From contig JAQUTA010000001.1 in assembly GCA_028709965.1 (NCBI GenBank), positions 66,521 to 99,336 on the forward strand: DNA of 32,816 nt, in the 5' to 3' direction. Source of the stretch: Lutispora sp. (GTDB taxonomy: Bacteria; Bacillota; Clostridia; Lutisporales; Lutisporaceae). This document shows, in pieces, positions 1-10,104 of this stretch. The translations under genes and the position numbers were made by a program. The notes beneath the pieces are model-generated. The model saw nothing but the letters and a program-made list of their open reading frames with translations, was not told where the DNA came from and ran no database searches. Position 1 is the stretch's first letter. Every line of letters begins with the position of its first letter.

Positions 1-915
1 CAAAGCCTCTGTCTGATCTATTACTATATATCCTCCACATTTTAACCATACTTTCTTGGAAATAAGTTTCTCAATTTTATCTTCTATATTATAATAATCA
101 AATATTTCGTAAAATTTATCAAAATACTCCAGTCTTAAAGCAAGAGCCGGTGAAGTCATTCTTATTATTTCAACAGCATTGTCATAGTATTCTTTATTAT
201 TAATGATTAACTTATCTATATCTTTATTAAACATATCCCTAACAATTCTAAAAAATAAACTCGTGTCCTTATGGATGATTTTAGGAGCTGTGGCTTTCTT
301 GTTCTTCTCTTGAATATCTTTCCAAAGTTTTGTGAGAAATTCCATATCTGATTCCAAATCTGACATATTACAGCCTTCACCTGCAGTTCTGACAATTACG
401 CCCATGTCCTGTGGTTTTACTTGAGATGCAAGGTCTTTTAATCTGTCTCTCTCTAACTCATCCTCAATTCTTCTGGATATGCCTATATAATCTACAGTGG
501 GCATAAGAACACCAAATCTTCCAGGTAAAGTAATATGAGTCGTTGCTCTTGCACCCTTGCTATCAATTGGATCCTTTACTATTTGTACCAGAACTTCCTG
601 TCCGACCTTAAGATAATCTTCAATTTCATATTCATTAAATTTATCTTGGAATCCGTCTCCATCAAGATTGAACGAGCCTTCATGCAGTATATCTTTTACA
701 TATAAAAAGGCATTCTTTCCGGTCCCTATATCTATAAAAGCTGCTCCCATTCCCGGCAGGACATTTTCTACCAAGCCTTTATATATGTTGCCTACAATGC
801 TTTGGCCTTCCTGGCCTTCCATATATATCTCCGCCAATTCATTATCCTCTAAAAGAGCTGCTCTTGTCTGTCCAAAGCTAATATCCACAATAATCTCTTT
901 TATAATAATCGCCAC
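1..915 (-). CDS. rng: Ribonuclease G/E family protein, C-terminally truncated by the window edge
   Basis: Absent from the ORF track. Hand translation from a GTG at 915 gives VAIIIKEIIVDISFGQTRAALLEDNELAEIYMEGQEGQSIVGNIYKGLVENVLPGMGAAFIDIGTGKNAFLYVKD..., the S1-containing N-terminus of RNase E/G. The frame stays open to position 1. Confidence 0.9.
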   Translation of the reverse strand, partial: MAIIIKEIIVDISFGQTRAALLEDNELAEIYMEGQEGQSIVGNIYKGLVENVLPGMGAAFIDIGTGKNAFLYVKDILHEGSFNLDGDGFQDKFNEYEIEDYLKVGQEVLVQIVKDPIDSKGARATTHITLPGRFGVLMPTVDYIGISRRIEDELERDRLKDLASQVKPQDMGVIVRTAGEGCNMSDLESDMEFLTKLWKDIQEKNKKATAPKIIHKDTSLFFRIVRDMFNKDIDKLIINNKEYYDNAVEIIRMTSPALALRLEYFDKFYEIFDYYNIEDKIEKLISKKVWLKCGGYIVIDQTEAL

Positions 916-1626
916 CTATCCTGCGTTATCTATGAATAACAAGGAAGTAATCTTGCCTGTCACGTCGGTGTAGAGTTCTACTCTTTCAATCTTTTCAATT
1001 TCAAATGTTTCTTTCATGTGTTTTCCCAATGCTTGCAACAATAGCTCAGGCTTCAGATTTGCCTTGCTGCCGCAATATAGAAGACAGTCCAACACAACCT
1101 TAGATCCTTCTTGAGATAAAAGTTTAAGCTCCTTTATCATAGGTCTTATATCAATTTCAATCAGCTGAAAGTTCTTTTTAGGCTGCTCTTTCATGGCTGG
1201 AATGCTATCCTGCTCTAAGAAACTTGCCAAGCTGCTATCGGTATCAATGCTATTATCAAAACATAAGTGTATTGTATATCTAGCATGACTTACTAAAGCC
1301 ATGGCACTTTTCGCCTTCTCCTTAAGGATCACCGCCTTCTTAATTTGGAGTCCAGCTGGCATAGTATTGTTTAAGCGACTAATTATCTCTTCCGTCGAGA
1401 TATTTTCATTTACGCCTATGTCTAAATACTCTCCTAGGCTGGTTACACCTATTCCTAAAGCAGAGGCAAAAGACATCTCAGGGTGAGGATTGAATCCTTG
1501 GGAGTATACCATGGGTACATGGGCTCTTCTTAAAGCTCTTTGAAAGGTTCTCACCAAATCCAAATGCGATATATATTTTGTTTCAGGTCCCTTTACAAAC
1601 TTCAACCTAATATTTATCATTTGCAT
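916..1626 (-). CDS. TIGR03936 / DUF2344 family radical-SAM-associated protein
   Basis: MINIRLKFVKGPETKYISHLDLVRTFQRALRRAHVPMVYSQGFNPHPEMSFASALGIGVTSLGEYLDI is typical of the family. It sits between a TIGR03960 gene and rng, the usual arrangement. Confidence 0.88.
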   Translation of the reverse strand: MQMINIRLKFVKGPETKYISHLDLVRTFQRALRRAHVPMVYSQGFNPHPEMSFASALGIGVTSLGEYLDIGVNENISTEEIISRLNNTMPAGLQIKKAVILKEKAKSAMALVSHARYTIHLCFDNSIDTDSSLASFLEQDSIPAMKEQPKKNFQLIEIDIRPMIKELKLLSQEGSKVVLDCLLYCGSKANLKPELLLQALGKHMKETFEIEKIERVELYTDVTGKITSLLFIDNAG

Positions 1627-3470
1627 ACTCCGCCTTCCTCAAGCAAATTGATACCGCAGCCTGTGCATACTGACCTGCAGTCCCTAGTTGTATCTCCCTT
1701 TAAAGCTTTCTTGTATTCGCTCTTTAAATATTTTTTTGTAACACCTACATCTATATGGCTCCAGGGAAGAATTTCTTCAAGCTCCCTTCTTCTTTGAGAA
1801 TAAAATTTCGGATCTATACCACAGTCTTCAAAAGCTTGAAGCCATGTTTCATATTTAAAGTGCTCATCCCAACCATCAAATTTACAGCCAAGCTCCCAGG
1901 CTCTCATTAGGACCTTAGAAATCCTTCTGTCCCCTCTTGCAAAAACCGCCTCAATAAAGCTTAAATTGGGATCGGACCAGCTATAAGAAAAACCTTTCTT
2001 TCTCAGCATCTTTTGGAGCTGTTTCTGCTTTTCTCTCATAGCTTCTATTGTATCCTGAGGCTCCCATTGAAAAGGGGTAAAAGGCTTAGGAACAAAAGAA
2101 GAAGTACTTATTGTTACATTTATCCCTTTGCCCCTTTGTCCTTTGGGTACCTGATAGTACCTGTCCAAAACTTTATAACCCAGATCTGCTATGCCTTCAA
2201 CATCCTCCATGGTTTCTGTAGGCAATCCAATCATAAAATAAAGCTTTATATTGCTATACCCTGAATCAAAAGCCGCTCCTACGGAGTTTATCAAATCTTC
2301 TTCTGTTACATTCTTGTTTATTACATCTCTGAGCCTTTGGCTTCCTGCTTCAGGAGCAAATGTCAGCCCAGTCTTTCTGACTTTTTGAACCTCTTGCAAA
2401 AGCTTCAGTGAGAATGAATCTATTCTCAAGGAAGGTAACGATAAACCTACTCTATCCTTCTCATACTTGGATAATAGTTTTTCCGCCAACTCACTGAGCT
2501 TGGAATAGTCTCCTGTTGATAGTGAGGATAAAGATATCTCCTCATAGCCTGAACTTTCAACAAGCTTTTCTGCTAAGGACAAGAGATCCTCAACAGTTCT
2601 CTCTCTCACTGGTCTATATATCATGCCTGCTTGACAGAACCTACAGCCTCTTGTGCAACCTCTGAAGATTTCCAACATAATTCTATCATGAACAATATCT
2701 ATAAAAGGTACCACAATTTTATCAGGAAAATATGCATTATTTAAATCCTTAATTACTCTTTTCTTAACCTTTTCGGGAACTCCATCTCTGTTTGGAATGA
2801 TAGATTTTATAGTATTATCTTCATTATAAGTGACGTCATAGAAAGAAGGCACATATACACCTCTGATTTTTGACGCTAACCTTAAAAATTCTTCTCTCTT
2901 CAGGTTCTTGCTTTTCCACTGTCTGTAAACTTCCATGACTTCGAGCATCTGCTCTTCACCTTCTCCAAGCATAAAAAAGTCTACAATATCGCTTAAAGGT
3001 TCAGGATTGTATGCACATGGTCCTCCTGCAACTACAAAGGTATCCACTTCGCCTCTTTCTGATGTCAGTTTTGGTATACCGGCCAGATCCAGCATATTTA
3101 TTATGTTTGTATAGCTCATCTCGTATTGCAAGGTAAATCCAACAAAGTCAAAATCTTTTATGTAATCTCTGCTCTCCAAAGAAAAAAGCTTAATATTCTC
3201 TTCTCTCATCAAGTTTTCCAAATCTGTCCAAGGAGCAAACACCCTTTCACAATATATGTCTTTTTGATCATTCAATAGATGATACAGTATTTTCATTCCC
3301 AAATGTGACATTCCTACTTCATAGGTGTCCGGAAAGCAAAAGGCAAATCTTATAGCTATATCTTCCAAATCCTTGTGCACACTGTTCCATTCAGTGCCTA
3401 TATATCTTCCGGGTTTTTCAACCCTAGGCAGCAGCTTTTCATATATGTAATCCTTTACGTTTAAATTCAA
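1617..3470 (-). CDS. TIGR03960 family B12-binding-domain radical SAM protein
   Basis: Radical SAM motif CTRGCRFCQAG, N-terminal cobalamin-binding-like region, C-terminal Cys cluster CRSVCTGCG. Overlaps the next gene by about 10 nt. Confidence 0.9.
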   Translation of the reverse strand: MNLNVKDYIYEKLLPRVEKPGRYIGTEWNSVHKDLEDIAIRFAFCFPDTYEVGMSHLGMKILYHLLNDQKDIYCERVFAPWTDLENLMREENIKLFSLESRDYIKDFDFVGFTLQYEMSYTNIINMLDLAGIPKLTSERGEVDTFVVAGGPCAYNPEPLSDIVDFFMLGEGEEQMLEVMEVYRQWKSKNLKREEFLRLASKIRGVYVPSFYDVTYNEDNTIKSIIPNRDGVPEKVKKRVIKDLNNAYFPDKIVVPFIDIVHDRIMLEIFRGCTRGCRFCQAGMIYRPVRERTVEDLLSLAEKLVESSGYEEISLSSLSTGDYSKLSELAEKLLSKYEKDRVGLSLPSLRIDSFSLKLLQEVQKVRKTGLTFAPEAGSQRLRDVINKNVTEEDLINSVGAAFDSGYSNIKLYFMIGLPTETMEDVEGIADLGYKVLDRYYQVPKGQRGKGINVTISTSSFVPKPFTPFQWEPQDTIEAMREKQKQLQKMLRKKGFSYSWSDPNLSFIEAVFARGDRRISKVLMRAWELGCKFDGWDEHFKYETWLQAFEDCGIDPKFYSQRRRELEEILPWSHIDVGVTKKYLKSEYKKALKGDTTRDCRSVCTGCGINLLEEGGVCK

Positions 3471-3488
3471 AATTAATCCTCCCCGATT

Positions 3489-4331
3489 TTAAACTATATC
3501 TTTTATTTTAGCATAATATCCAAACTTTAAAAAGCCATCCATTATATCAGCTTCACAAAGCTCCTTTTTGAAATTACCTTTTTCATCATAAACCATAATT
3601 TTACATACATTGCCTGGGCTTAATTGATCAACCACGCTTCTAATATTGGTTTCTCTAGATACATTCAATTGCCTTGTAGGAAAACCCTGCAGTTGTCTTT
3701 CTTTTTTATTATTTCTATTTAATAAGTATATATAAGAACAGTTTTTTTCTTCTTTTAAAGCCCCTGCAAAAATAAATAAGGCTGCAACTATATAGGCTAT
3801 GTTAGTCTCACCTTTTATCAATATGGTTATATTATATAATGCAATCGCTATAGCAAGGATTTTACCTGAACGTGTCATATATCTGGTAGCATTCTTATAG
3901 CTGTATTTTGATAGGAGCATATTTCTCATAATGCTTCCCCCATCCAAGGGCAAGGCAGGTACTAGATTAAACAAAAAAAGGGCAGTATTGTATTTAAGTA
4001 TAATACTGCTCAAAACAAACCCCTCACCAAAAAAATTAAAAGCCAATGCTGTAAGCATGCTTACAAAAGGTCCTGCTAATGCAACTACTAGCTCTATTCG
4101 CCCGCCATATTTTGCAATATTCTCCGTAACTGCTACCCCTCCAAAGGGGAATAGCTGTATCTCTAGCACCTGAATATGAAAAAGCTTGGCAATAAAACTA
4201 TGTCCCAATTCATGGAGAAGTACGCTAAAGAATATAACTAAGGCATTTTGCCAAAATCCTAAATATATGCTTATAAATAAAAAAAGGATAAAAGATATAT
4301 TTATTTTTATCCTCACAATTTGAACCTCCAT
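3489..4331 (-). CDS. spoIVFB: M50 family site-2 protease, SpoIVFB-like
   Basis: HELGH zinc motif (LLHELGHSFIAKLF), second motif NLVPALPLDGGSIMR, multiple TM segments; next to spoIVFA and min genes as in Bacillus. Confidence 0.88.
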   Translation of the reverse strand: MEVQIVRIKINISFILFLFISIYLGFWQNALVIFFSVLLHELGHSFIAKLFHIQVLEIQLFPFGGVAVTENIAKYGGRIELVVALAGPFVSMLTALAFNFFGEGFVLSSIILKYNTALFLFNLVPALPLDGGSIMRNMLLSKYSYKNATRYMTRSGKILAIAIALYNITILIKGETNIAYIVAALFIFAGALKEEKNCSYIYLLNRNNKKERQLQGFPTRQLNVSRETNIRSVVDQLSPGNVCKIMVYDEKGNFKKELCEADIMDGFLKFGYYAKIKDIV

Positions 4332-4336
4332 ACTAC

Positions 4337-5071
4337 TTAGGGATTATTCAGCTTCTCTAGTGGATTCACAGGCAAATTATTTTCCCAAATTTCAAAATGC
4401 AGGTGTACACCTGCAGATAAACCTGTATCTCCAACTTCAGCAATTACCTCTCCTTGTTTTATCCGTTGTCCTTCTTTAGCTATAATCTTTGAGCAATGAG
4501 CATATAAGGTTTTATGCTCTCCATTTTCTATCTTTATAAACTTACCCAAGGTGCTGTCTTCTCCAACCTCAGCAACTTGACCTTCCATAGAAGCCTTTAT
4601 TTTATCTCCGTATTCTCCTGCAATATCAATGCCGTTATGTACTTTAACTGTACCAAATACCGGGTGCACCCTTTCCCCAAACTCAGAGGTAACTTCTCCT
4701 TCTATGGGCATTATAAATGCTTTATTGCTGCTAATAGGCAGCAAGGGTGTCTCCTTTTTCTCATTTATTTGGTCTTCTGTAAGATTAATTCCTTTTATAA
4801 CCTCCATTACACTTTGAAAATCTATATTCCAGTTTATAACCTTTTTAATTCCAATGGTTAAATCCTTTGCTATATTTACATTGATGCTATTAATAAGCAA
4901 AGCAAAGGCTAATATAATAAGGGAGATAAAGATTTGCAAAAGTAATTTGTCTAAATAACTCTTCTCCTTTCCGGATTTAAATCTGAACATATCTCCCATT
5001 TTTCTATATTCATTTATATATTTGGGTCTTGGTAAACCTTCGTTATTAAAATTAAAGCTGTTGTTATCCAT
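4337..5071 (-). CDS. spoIVFA: M23 peptidase-domain protein, SpoIVFA-like
   Basis: Single TM plus LytM domain (GEVTSEFGERVHPVFGTVKVHNGIDIAG...GVHLHFEIW). Start placed at the second Met (5071) because the GGAGGAGG after the first ATG looks like its ribosome-binding site. Confidence 0.85.
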   Translation of the reverse strand: MDNNSFNFNNEGLPRPKYINEYRKMGDMFRFKSGKEKSYLDKLLLQIFISLIILAFALLINSINVNIAKDLTIGIKKVINWNIDFQSVMEVIKGINLTEDQINEKKETPLLPISSNKAFIMPIEGEVTSEFGERVHPVFGTVKVHNGIDIAGEYGDKIKASMEGQVAEVGEDSTLGKFIKIENGEHKTLYAHCSKIIAKEGQRIKQGEVIAEVGDTGLSAGVHLHFEIWENNLPVNPLEKLNNP

Positions 5072-5133
5072 ATTATCCTCCTCCATAGTGTTTTTCTCTA
5101 ATATATATGGACTAAGGAGGATAAATATGCCTG

Positions 5134-5418
5134 TTATCTTATATTTTCCTTCATCTTCTTGATGGGTATATTAGCCACCAAAGCAGGTACTGTTGAGTTG
5201 TCCCCATCTCTCTTTGTACGGGTCAATTTAAATTCCAAACCTGTCTCATCAATTTCAATATAATCTGCAATTACATGCATTATTTCACCTTTTATCATTT
5301 CCAGAAATTGAGGAGACACATTGGCTCTGTCGTGAATTAATAGGAGCTGAAGCCTTTCCTTTGCAATATCCTTGCTATTATTACTTTCTCCTTTGCCGAA
5401 AAGTTTGAACAAATCCAT
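5134..5418 (-). CDS. minE: Cell division topological specificity factor MinE
   Basis: 94 aa, AKERLQLLLIHDRANVSPQFLEMIKGEIMHVIADYIEID; directly after minD. Confidence 0.95.
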   Translation of the reverse strand: MDLFKLFGKGESNNSKDIAKERLQLLLIHDRANVSPQFLEMIKGEIMHVIADYIEIDETGLEFKLTRTKRDGDNSTVPALVANIPIKKMKENIR

Positions 5419-5433
5419 TTAAACTCCTCCCTT

Positions 5434-6234
5434 CTATATTCTTCGAAAACCGAAAGCTTTCGCTAATTTAGCCATAAATCCTTCCTCGGAATCCAGGCTC
5501 ATAAATGGAACATTTTCACCCATTATCCTTTTAACTATGTTTCTGTAGGCTTGTCCTGCTAAAGATTTACTATCAGATATTGCCGGTTCTCCCCGATTAG
5601 TTGATACCACTATATACTCATCATCGGGAATAACCCCTAAAAGATCAATTGCTAATATGTCCACCATATCATCAATATTCATCATATCTCCGCGCCTTAC
5701 CATGTCAATCTTAACTCTGTTTATGACTAGCTGAGGATTTTTTAGTCCATTAGACTCCAAAAGACCTATAATTCTATCTGCATCCCTAACTGCTGAAACT
5801 TCGGGAGTTGTTACTACTATAGATCTGTTAGCCCCCGCAATAGCATTTTTAAATCCCTGCTCTATTCCTGCCGGGCAATCCACTATTACAAAGTCAAATT
5901 CCTCAGCCAATTCTTTGGTAAGCTTTAACATTTGCTCTGGAGTTACAGCATTCTTATCTTTAGTCTGTGCAGCAGGCATAAGGTAAAGGTTTTGATATCT
6001 CTTATCCTTTATAAGAGCTTGTTTCATTCTGCAAATGCCATCAATGACATCAACCAAATCATATACTATTCTATTTTCTAGTCCCATAACTACGTCCAGG
6101 TTTCTTAAACCGATATCCGCATCCAAAAGCACTACACTTTTTCCTTCCAGAGCTAGACCGGTGCCAATATTTGCGGTAGTTGTTGTCTTTCCTACGCCAC
6201 CCTTACCTGAAGTTATTACTATCACTTCTCCCAT
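5434..6234 (-). CDS. minD: Septum site-determining ATPase MinD
   Basis: Deviant Walker A KGGVGKTTTTANIG, LLDADIGLRNLDVVMGLENRIVYDLVDV, C-terminal amphipathic helix MAKLAKAFGFRRI. Confidence 0.97.
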   Translation of the reverse strand: MGEVIVITSGKGGVGKTTTTANIGTGLALEGKSVVLLDADIGLRNLDVVMGLENRIVYDLVDVIDGICRMKQALIKDKRYQNLYLMPAAQTKDKNAVTPEQMLKLTKELAEEFDFVIVDCPAGIEQGFKNAIAGANRSIVVTTPEVSAVRDADRIIGLLESNGLKNPQLVINRVKIDMVRRGDMMNIDDMVDILAIDLLGVIPDDEYIVVSTNRGEPAISDSKSLAGQAYRNIVKRIMGENVPFMSLDSEEGFMAKLAKAFGFRRI

Positions 6235-6263
6235 GTTCTTACCTCCATTGCAAATTAATGTTA

Positions 6264-6938
6264 TTATCTCTTTTCTAAATAGGGTTCTACTATAATCATA
6301 CCTCTTCTAACTACTGCCATTTCAGGTACTTTGGAACTATATTGTTTTCCATCCGGTGGTCTGGTTATTATATCACCAATTCTTAATTGCATAGGCTCCA
6401 ACCTGAATGCCGCTATATATGTGTTGTAATCCCCTTGCGTCCCAGCATGGCCTGTACCCCTCATATTGCCCATAACTATTATGCTTCCTGCAGCTTCCAT
6501 ATAGGCACCTGGGTTTACATCACCCAACACCACTATGCTTCCATTAGACTTTATCATCTGACCGGATCTAATGGTACCTTTAATGAATAAAGCTTTCCCT
6601 TCATCACCAAATCTTTGATTGATAATAGGCTCAAGCTTTGACTGGTTTTTCTCTTCTTCCTTCTCAAGAAAAATGCTATTATCTAGAGTCTCATAATCTC
6701 CAATGAACTGCATCCCATATTGATTCTGCAATATGGCTACCAGTTCATTGTATTCTCCCGGAGATAAGCTCTTTCCTTTAAAATTTACTATTTTTGCTCC
6801 TTCAAAGAAGCTTTTAGATGGTTTTAACTTTTTCTCCAGCTGTTCAACAATATTCGGGAAATCCATTTCTTCCTTCAATAATACGTATAAGCCTTCTTTT
6901 GTACCTTTGAAAACTATTGCATCGTCCTTCATCCGCAT
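6264..6938 (-). CDS. minC: Septum site-determining protein MinC
   Basis: C-terminal beta-helix GTIRSGQMIKSNGSIVVLGDVNPGAYMEAAGSIIVMGNMRGTGHAG. Confidence 0.95.
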   Translation of the reverse strand: MRMKDDAIVFKGTKEGLYVLLKEEMDFPNIVEQLEKKLKPSKSFFEGAKIVNFKGKSLSPGEYNELVAILQNQYGMQFIGDYETLDNSIFLEKEEEKNQSKLEPIINQRFGDEGKALFIKGTIRSGQMIKSNGSIVVLGDVNPGAYMEAAGSIIVMGNMRGTGHAGTQGDYNTYIAAFRLEPMQLRIGDIITRPPDGKQYSSKVPEMAVVRRGMIIVEPYLEKR

Positions 6939-7033
6939 ACCCCCTGAAGTTGAACTATCCTATATATTTTCTTCAAATATTTTGTAATTCCTTCTTTTCT
7001 TAAAGATATTTCACATTGATTCAGTGTTAAAGC

Positions 7034-7068
7034 CATAAAAACCAGCAACTGCTGCCGGTTTTTTATGG
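7034..7068 (-). terminator. Rho-independent terminator of the mreBCD-PBP2 operon, overlapping the PBP2 stop codon
   Basis: CCATAAAAACCAGCA-ACTGC-TGCCGGTTTTTTATGG: near-perfect stem with A/T flanks. Confidence 0.8.
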
Positions 7069-9543
7069 TTGAAGTTCGTTGTAAGGAACAATATAATCCA
7101 AAACATCTTCTGATGCTAGGTACTCTTCAATTATTGCCCGGGCAATTGGAGCAGATTCACTTCCAAATCCCCCCTGAAATACAACTGCCACAACAGCAAT
7201 TTCCGGTTTCTCATAAGGAGCAAAGCCCACAAACCAAGAATGATCATTATATTGGGCATAAAGCTTTGGATTATTTTTAGGATCTGGTCTATATTTGCCA
7301 GCTTCTGCAGTTCCTGTCTTTCCGCTGACAGCTACCTTGCTTCCTGCAAAGGTGCTTCTGGCGGTTCCTCCAGGCTCATTGGCAACTGCAAACATGCCTT
7401 TTCTTATAGCCTCCATGTCACTGGCAGAAACATCAAGCCTCTCTACTACCTCAGGCTTCTTTTCTAATTTAATGCTTCCGTCATTGGCAATGACCTTGCT
7501 TACTATATAAGGTTTGTACCTGGTTCCTCCATTGGCTATCGTAGCAACATAAGCTGCCAACTGAATAGGAGTTACATTGTTTAATCCCTGCCCAATGGCT
7601 GCATTTAGAACATCACCAGGACGATATCTGCTCTCTGTTATATACCAGACTATTTTATCAATAGCTTTGTCTTCTGTTACGCCAAGCTCTCTTATGCGTT
7701 TTTTCATATCTCTATAAAATAGATAGTTTGTCTGACCTTCTTTAGGTTTTTCATAAAGCATATCTTTTATTTTGTTTTTTGCTTCAGCATCTTTAAGCTT
7801 TACAGTATAAGTAAGATAGCTCTCTATATAGCCTTCATAAAGCTTTTGTTTATGAGCGGGACCTTCCACCATACCTTTTGCTTCAAAAGGTAATTCTATT
7901 CCCGTATATTGACCAAAGCCGTACTTTTCTGCATACTTTTCAATAAGTTCCCCTCCAAGCCTCCTGCCGGTTTCAAAGAAAAAGTAGTTGCAGGATTGCT
8001 TTATTGCATTCACCAATCCTATTGGTCCATGTACTGTCCCATGGGAATCCGAAGGTGAAACTCCCGGTACCATAGTGTACCTGCCTCTGCATACAATAGA
8101 TTCCTTGGTGTTGATTTTCTTTTCTGTGAGCCCTGCTGTTGCAGTAAGCATTTTAAAAGTTGAACCCGGTGGCAGGGGGTAGGATATTGCATTATTTATT
8201 AGCGGTTTTGGCGCATATCTATCGTCTGTTAAGGGTTGTAAGGATTTCCAATCTTTATTGCTTATTCCTGAGGCAAATAAATTAGGATCAAACTTGGGTT
8301 CACTAGCCATGGCTAGGATTTCTCCCGTATTTACGTCCATAGCAATTACTGCTCCTGAGAAAGTTTGAGGATAGGGTTTAATATTCCTTGCTTCTTCAAT
8401 GGTTTTTATAAGGGAATATTCTGCAACTTTTTGCAGCTTGGTGGCTAAAGTAAGCACCACTGTATCCCCAGGTATAGGCTCTATTTCATCTATTGTATCT
8501 ATCAATGTTCCTTTTGCATCTACTTCAATTTGCTTGGAGCCGTCTATACCTTTTAGATATTCTTCCATGGAATACTCTATGCCTGATTTGCCTATCATAT
8601 CTTGAGTAGTATAGCCCTTCTGAATCAGTTCTTCAAGGTCTGAACTTATCTTGCCTAGATATCCTAGTAAATGTGAAGCAAAATCTCCATTGGGATATTT
8701 ACGCAAAGGTTTATCCATTATTTGAACACCCGACAAGAAAATCTTATTCTCCTCAATCTTTGCTCTAGTCTCTTCATTTACATTGGCGGCTATTTCGATG
8801 GGCTCATATGCAGGATATTTATTCTGTTTCAGCAGAAACTTTACCGCCATAATTTTTCTAGCCTCTTCTACTGAATACGTTGCCATATCAATCTTGTACT
8901 TATCGACAAGCTCAGCAAAAACTTCTTGAGCTGTATTTTCTTCTTTAAATTTATTATTTCTTTTCCACTTATTCTCATCCTTTTTAAAGCTATATTGAAA
9001 CTCATCAATTTTAAAAGGAAGCTCAACTTCATATTCATCTCTTAACATCGCATATGCTTCAATATCTATTGTATCCTGGGATATGTTATAGTCTCCTCTG
9101 AGCTTGATGAAAGCTTCCATGGGAGTAGCATTTTCAGAAATATTATATTTTTTCTTCCATTGTTTTTCTTCATCCTCATAAGAAAACCTTATAGGATTTA
9201 TTAGAATAGGAATTTCATCCCTATATTTGTCACCATTTTGTTCCAATATATTTATTACTGCAAGAGCAATATCATTTACTGTGTCTTCCGAGGTATCGGT
9301 CTTCATAATATTGACAGAAAAGCTTTGCTTGTTCCCAGCCAACAATCTGCCAAATCTATCCACAATGTTTCCTCTAGGAGCTGTAATATTTATGTTTCTT
9401 GTTCTTACAGTCTCAGATCGTTTTTTATAATAATCGCCTTTAACAATCTGAAGTTCAGCCAATTTGAAAATCATGACAAAAAATATCAATATTGTAAGCA
9501 GCCTGATTATGTTTAAGCGATCACTAAAATATTTTTTTAACAT
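7063..9543 (-). CDS. mrdA: Penicillin-binding protein 2 (elongasome transpeptidase)
   Basis: SxxK motif PGSTFKM, SxN motif QSCNYFF, KTG motif SGKTGTAEAG; N-terminal TM; follows mreD. Confidence 0.93.
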   Translation of the reverse strand: MLKKYFSDRLNIIRLLTILIFFVMIFKLAELQIVKGDYYKKRSETVRTRNINITAPRGNIVDRFGRLLAGNKQSFSVNIMKTDTSEDTVNDIALAVINILEQNGDKYRDEIPILINPIRFSYEDEEKQWKKKYNISENATPMEAFIKLRGDYNISQDTIDIEAYAMLRDEYEVELPFKIDEFQYSFKKDENKWKRNNKFKEENTAQEVFAELVDKYKIDMATYSVEEARKIMAVKFLLKQNKYPAYEPIEIAANVNEETRAKIEENKIFLSGVQIMDKPLRKYPNGDFASHLLGYLGKISSDLEELIQKGYTTQDMIGKSGIEYSMEEYLKGIDGSKQIEVDAKGTLIDTIDEIEPIPGDTVVLTLATKLQKVAEYSLIKTIEEARNIKPYPQTFSGAVIAMDVNTGEILAMASEPKFDPNLFASGISNKDWKSLQPLTDDRYAPKPLINNAISYPLPPGSTFKMLTATAGLTEKKINTKESIVCRGRYTMVPGVSPSDSHGTVHGPIGLVNAIKQSCNYFFFETGRRLGGELIEKYAEKYGFGQYTGIELPFEAKGMVEGPAHKQKLYEGYIESYLTYTVKLKDAEAKNKIKDMLYEKPKEGQTNYLFYRDMKKRIRELGVTEDKAIDKIVWYITESRYRPGDVLNAAIGQGLNNVTPIQLAAYVATIANGGTRYKPYIVSKVIANDGSIKLEKKPEVVERLDVSASDMEAIRKGMFAVANEPGGTARSTFAGSKVAVSGKTGTAEAGKYRPDPKNNPKLYAQYNDHSWFVGFAPYEKPEIAVVAVVFQGGFGSESAPIARAIIEEYLASEDVLDYIVPYNELQP

Positions 9544-9558
9544 TATATACCACCTAAA

Positions 9559-10104
9559 TTAGTATATTTTATTATTCATAAAGCTTTTTTCATCTAGTTT
9601 GTATATAAGCCTATAGGCTATGGGACCTAGTATAGCATTATATATGCTTTGGGGAATTATTATGTTGAGAAGAGCGTGAGTATAGGATATATTGGTTTTG
9701 CTGAAATAGGTTATCAAAAAAAATAAATGCTGATATAAAAAAACAGCCCCAATATTAAAAATAACGGAAGGCACAAAGCTGTCCTTAAATACATTTTCAT
9801 TGGATTGACCTATTAGATAACCTGTAATCATATATGAAAGTCCATTTATTCCCATGGCGTTTCCAAAAATCAAGTCTTGTAAAAGGCCTGAGAAGAGTCC
9901 TATAAATCCTCCAAAAGCGCTTCCCCGCATTATGGCGTAGGATGTGATTAGAATAATTGTAAAGTCAGGCTTGACTCCAAAAACTCTTGTGTATTGAAAA
10001 AGAGTGGATTCCAATATAAAGTTTATTAAGATTAACAGGCTAATTATTAAAATCCTCACAATTTTTCTCCTGCTTAATTCAATATTTAGGGTGCTCTCCC
10101 CCAT
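9559..10104 (-). CDS. mreD: Rod shape-determining protein MreD
   Basis: Hydrophobic 181 aa protein immediately after mreC (TAATG overlap), GSAFGGFIGLFSGLLQDLIFGNAMGINGLSYMITGYLIG. Confidence 0.92.
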   Translation of the reverse strand: MGESTLNIELSRRKIVRILIISLLILINFILESTLFQYTRVFGVKPDFTIILITSYAIMRGSAFGGFIGLFSGLLQDLIFGNAMGINGLSYMITGYLIGQSNENVFKDSFVPSVIFNIGAVFLYQHLFFLITYFSKTNISYTHALLNIIIPQSIYNAILGPIAYRLIYKLDEKSFMNNKIY

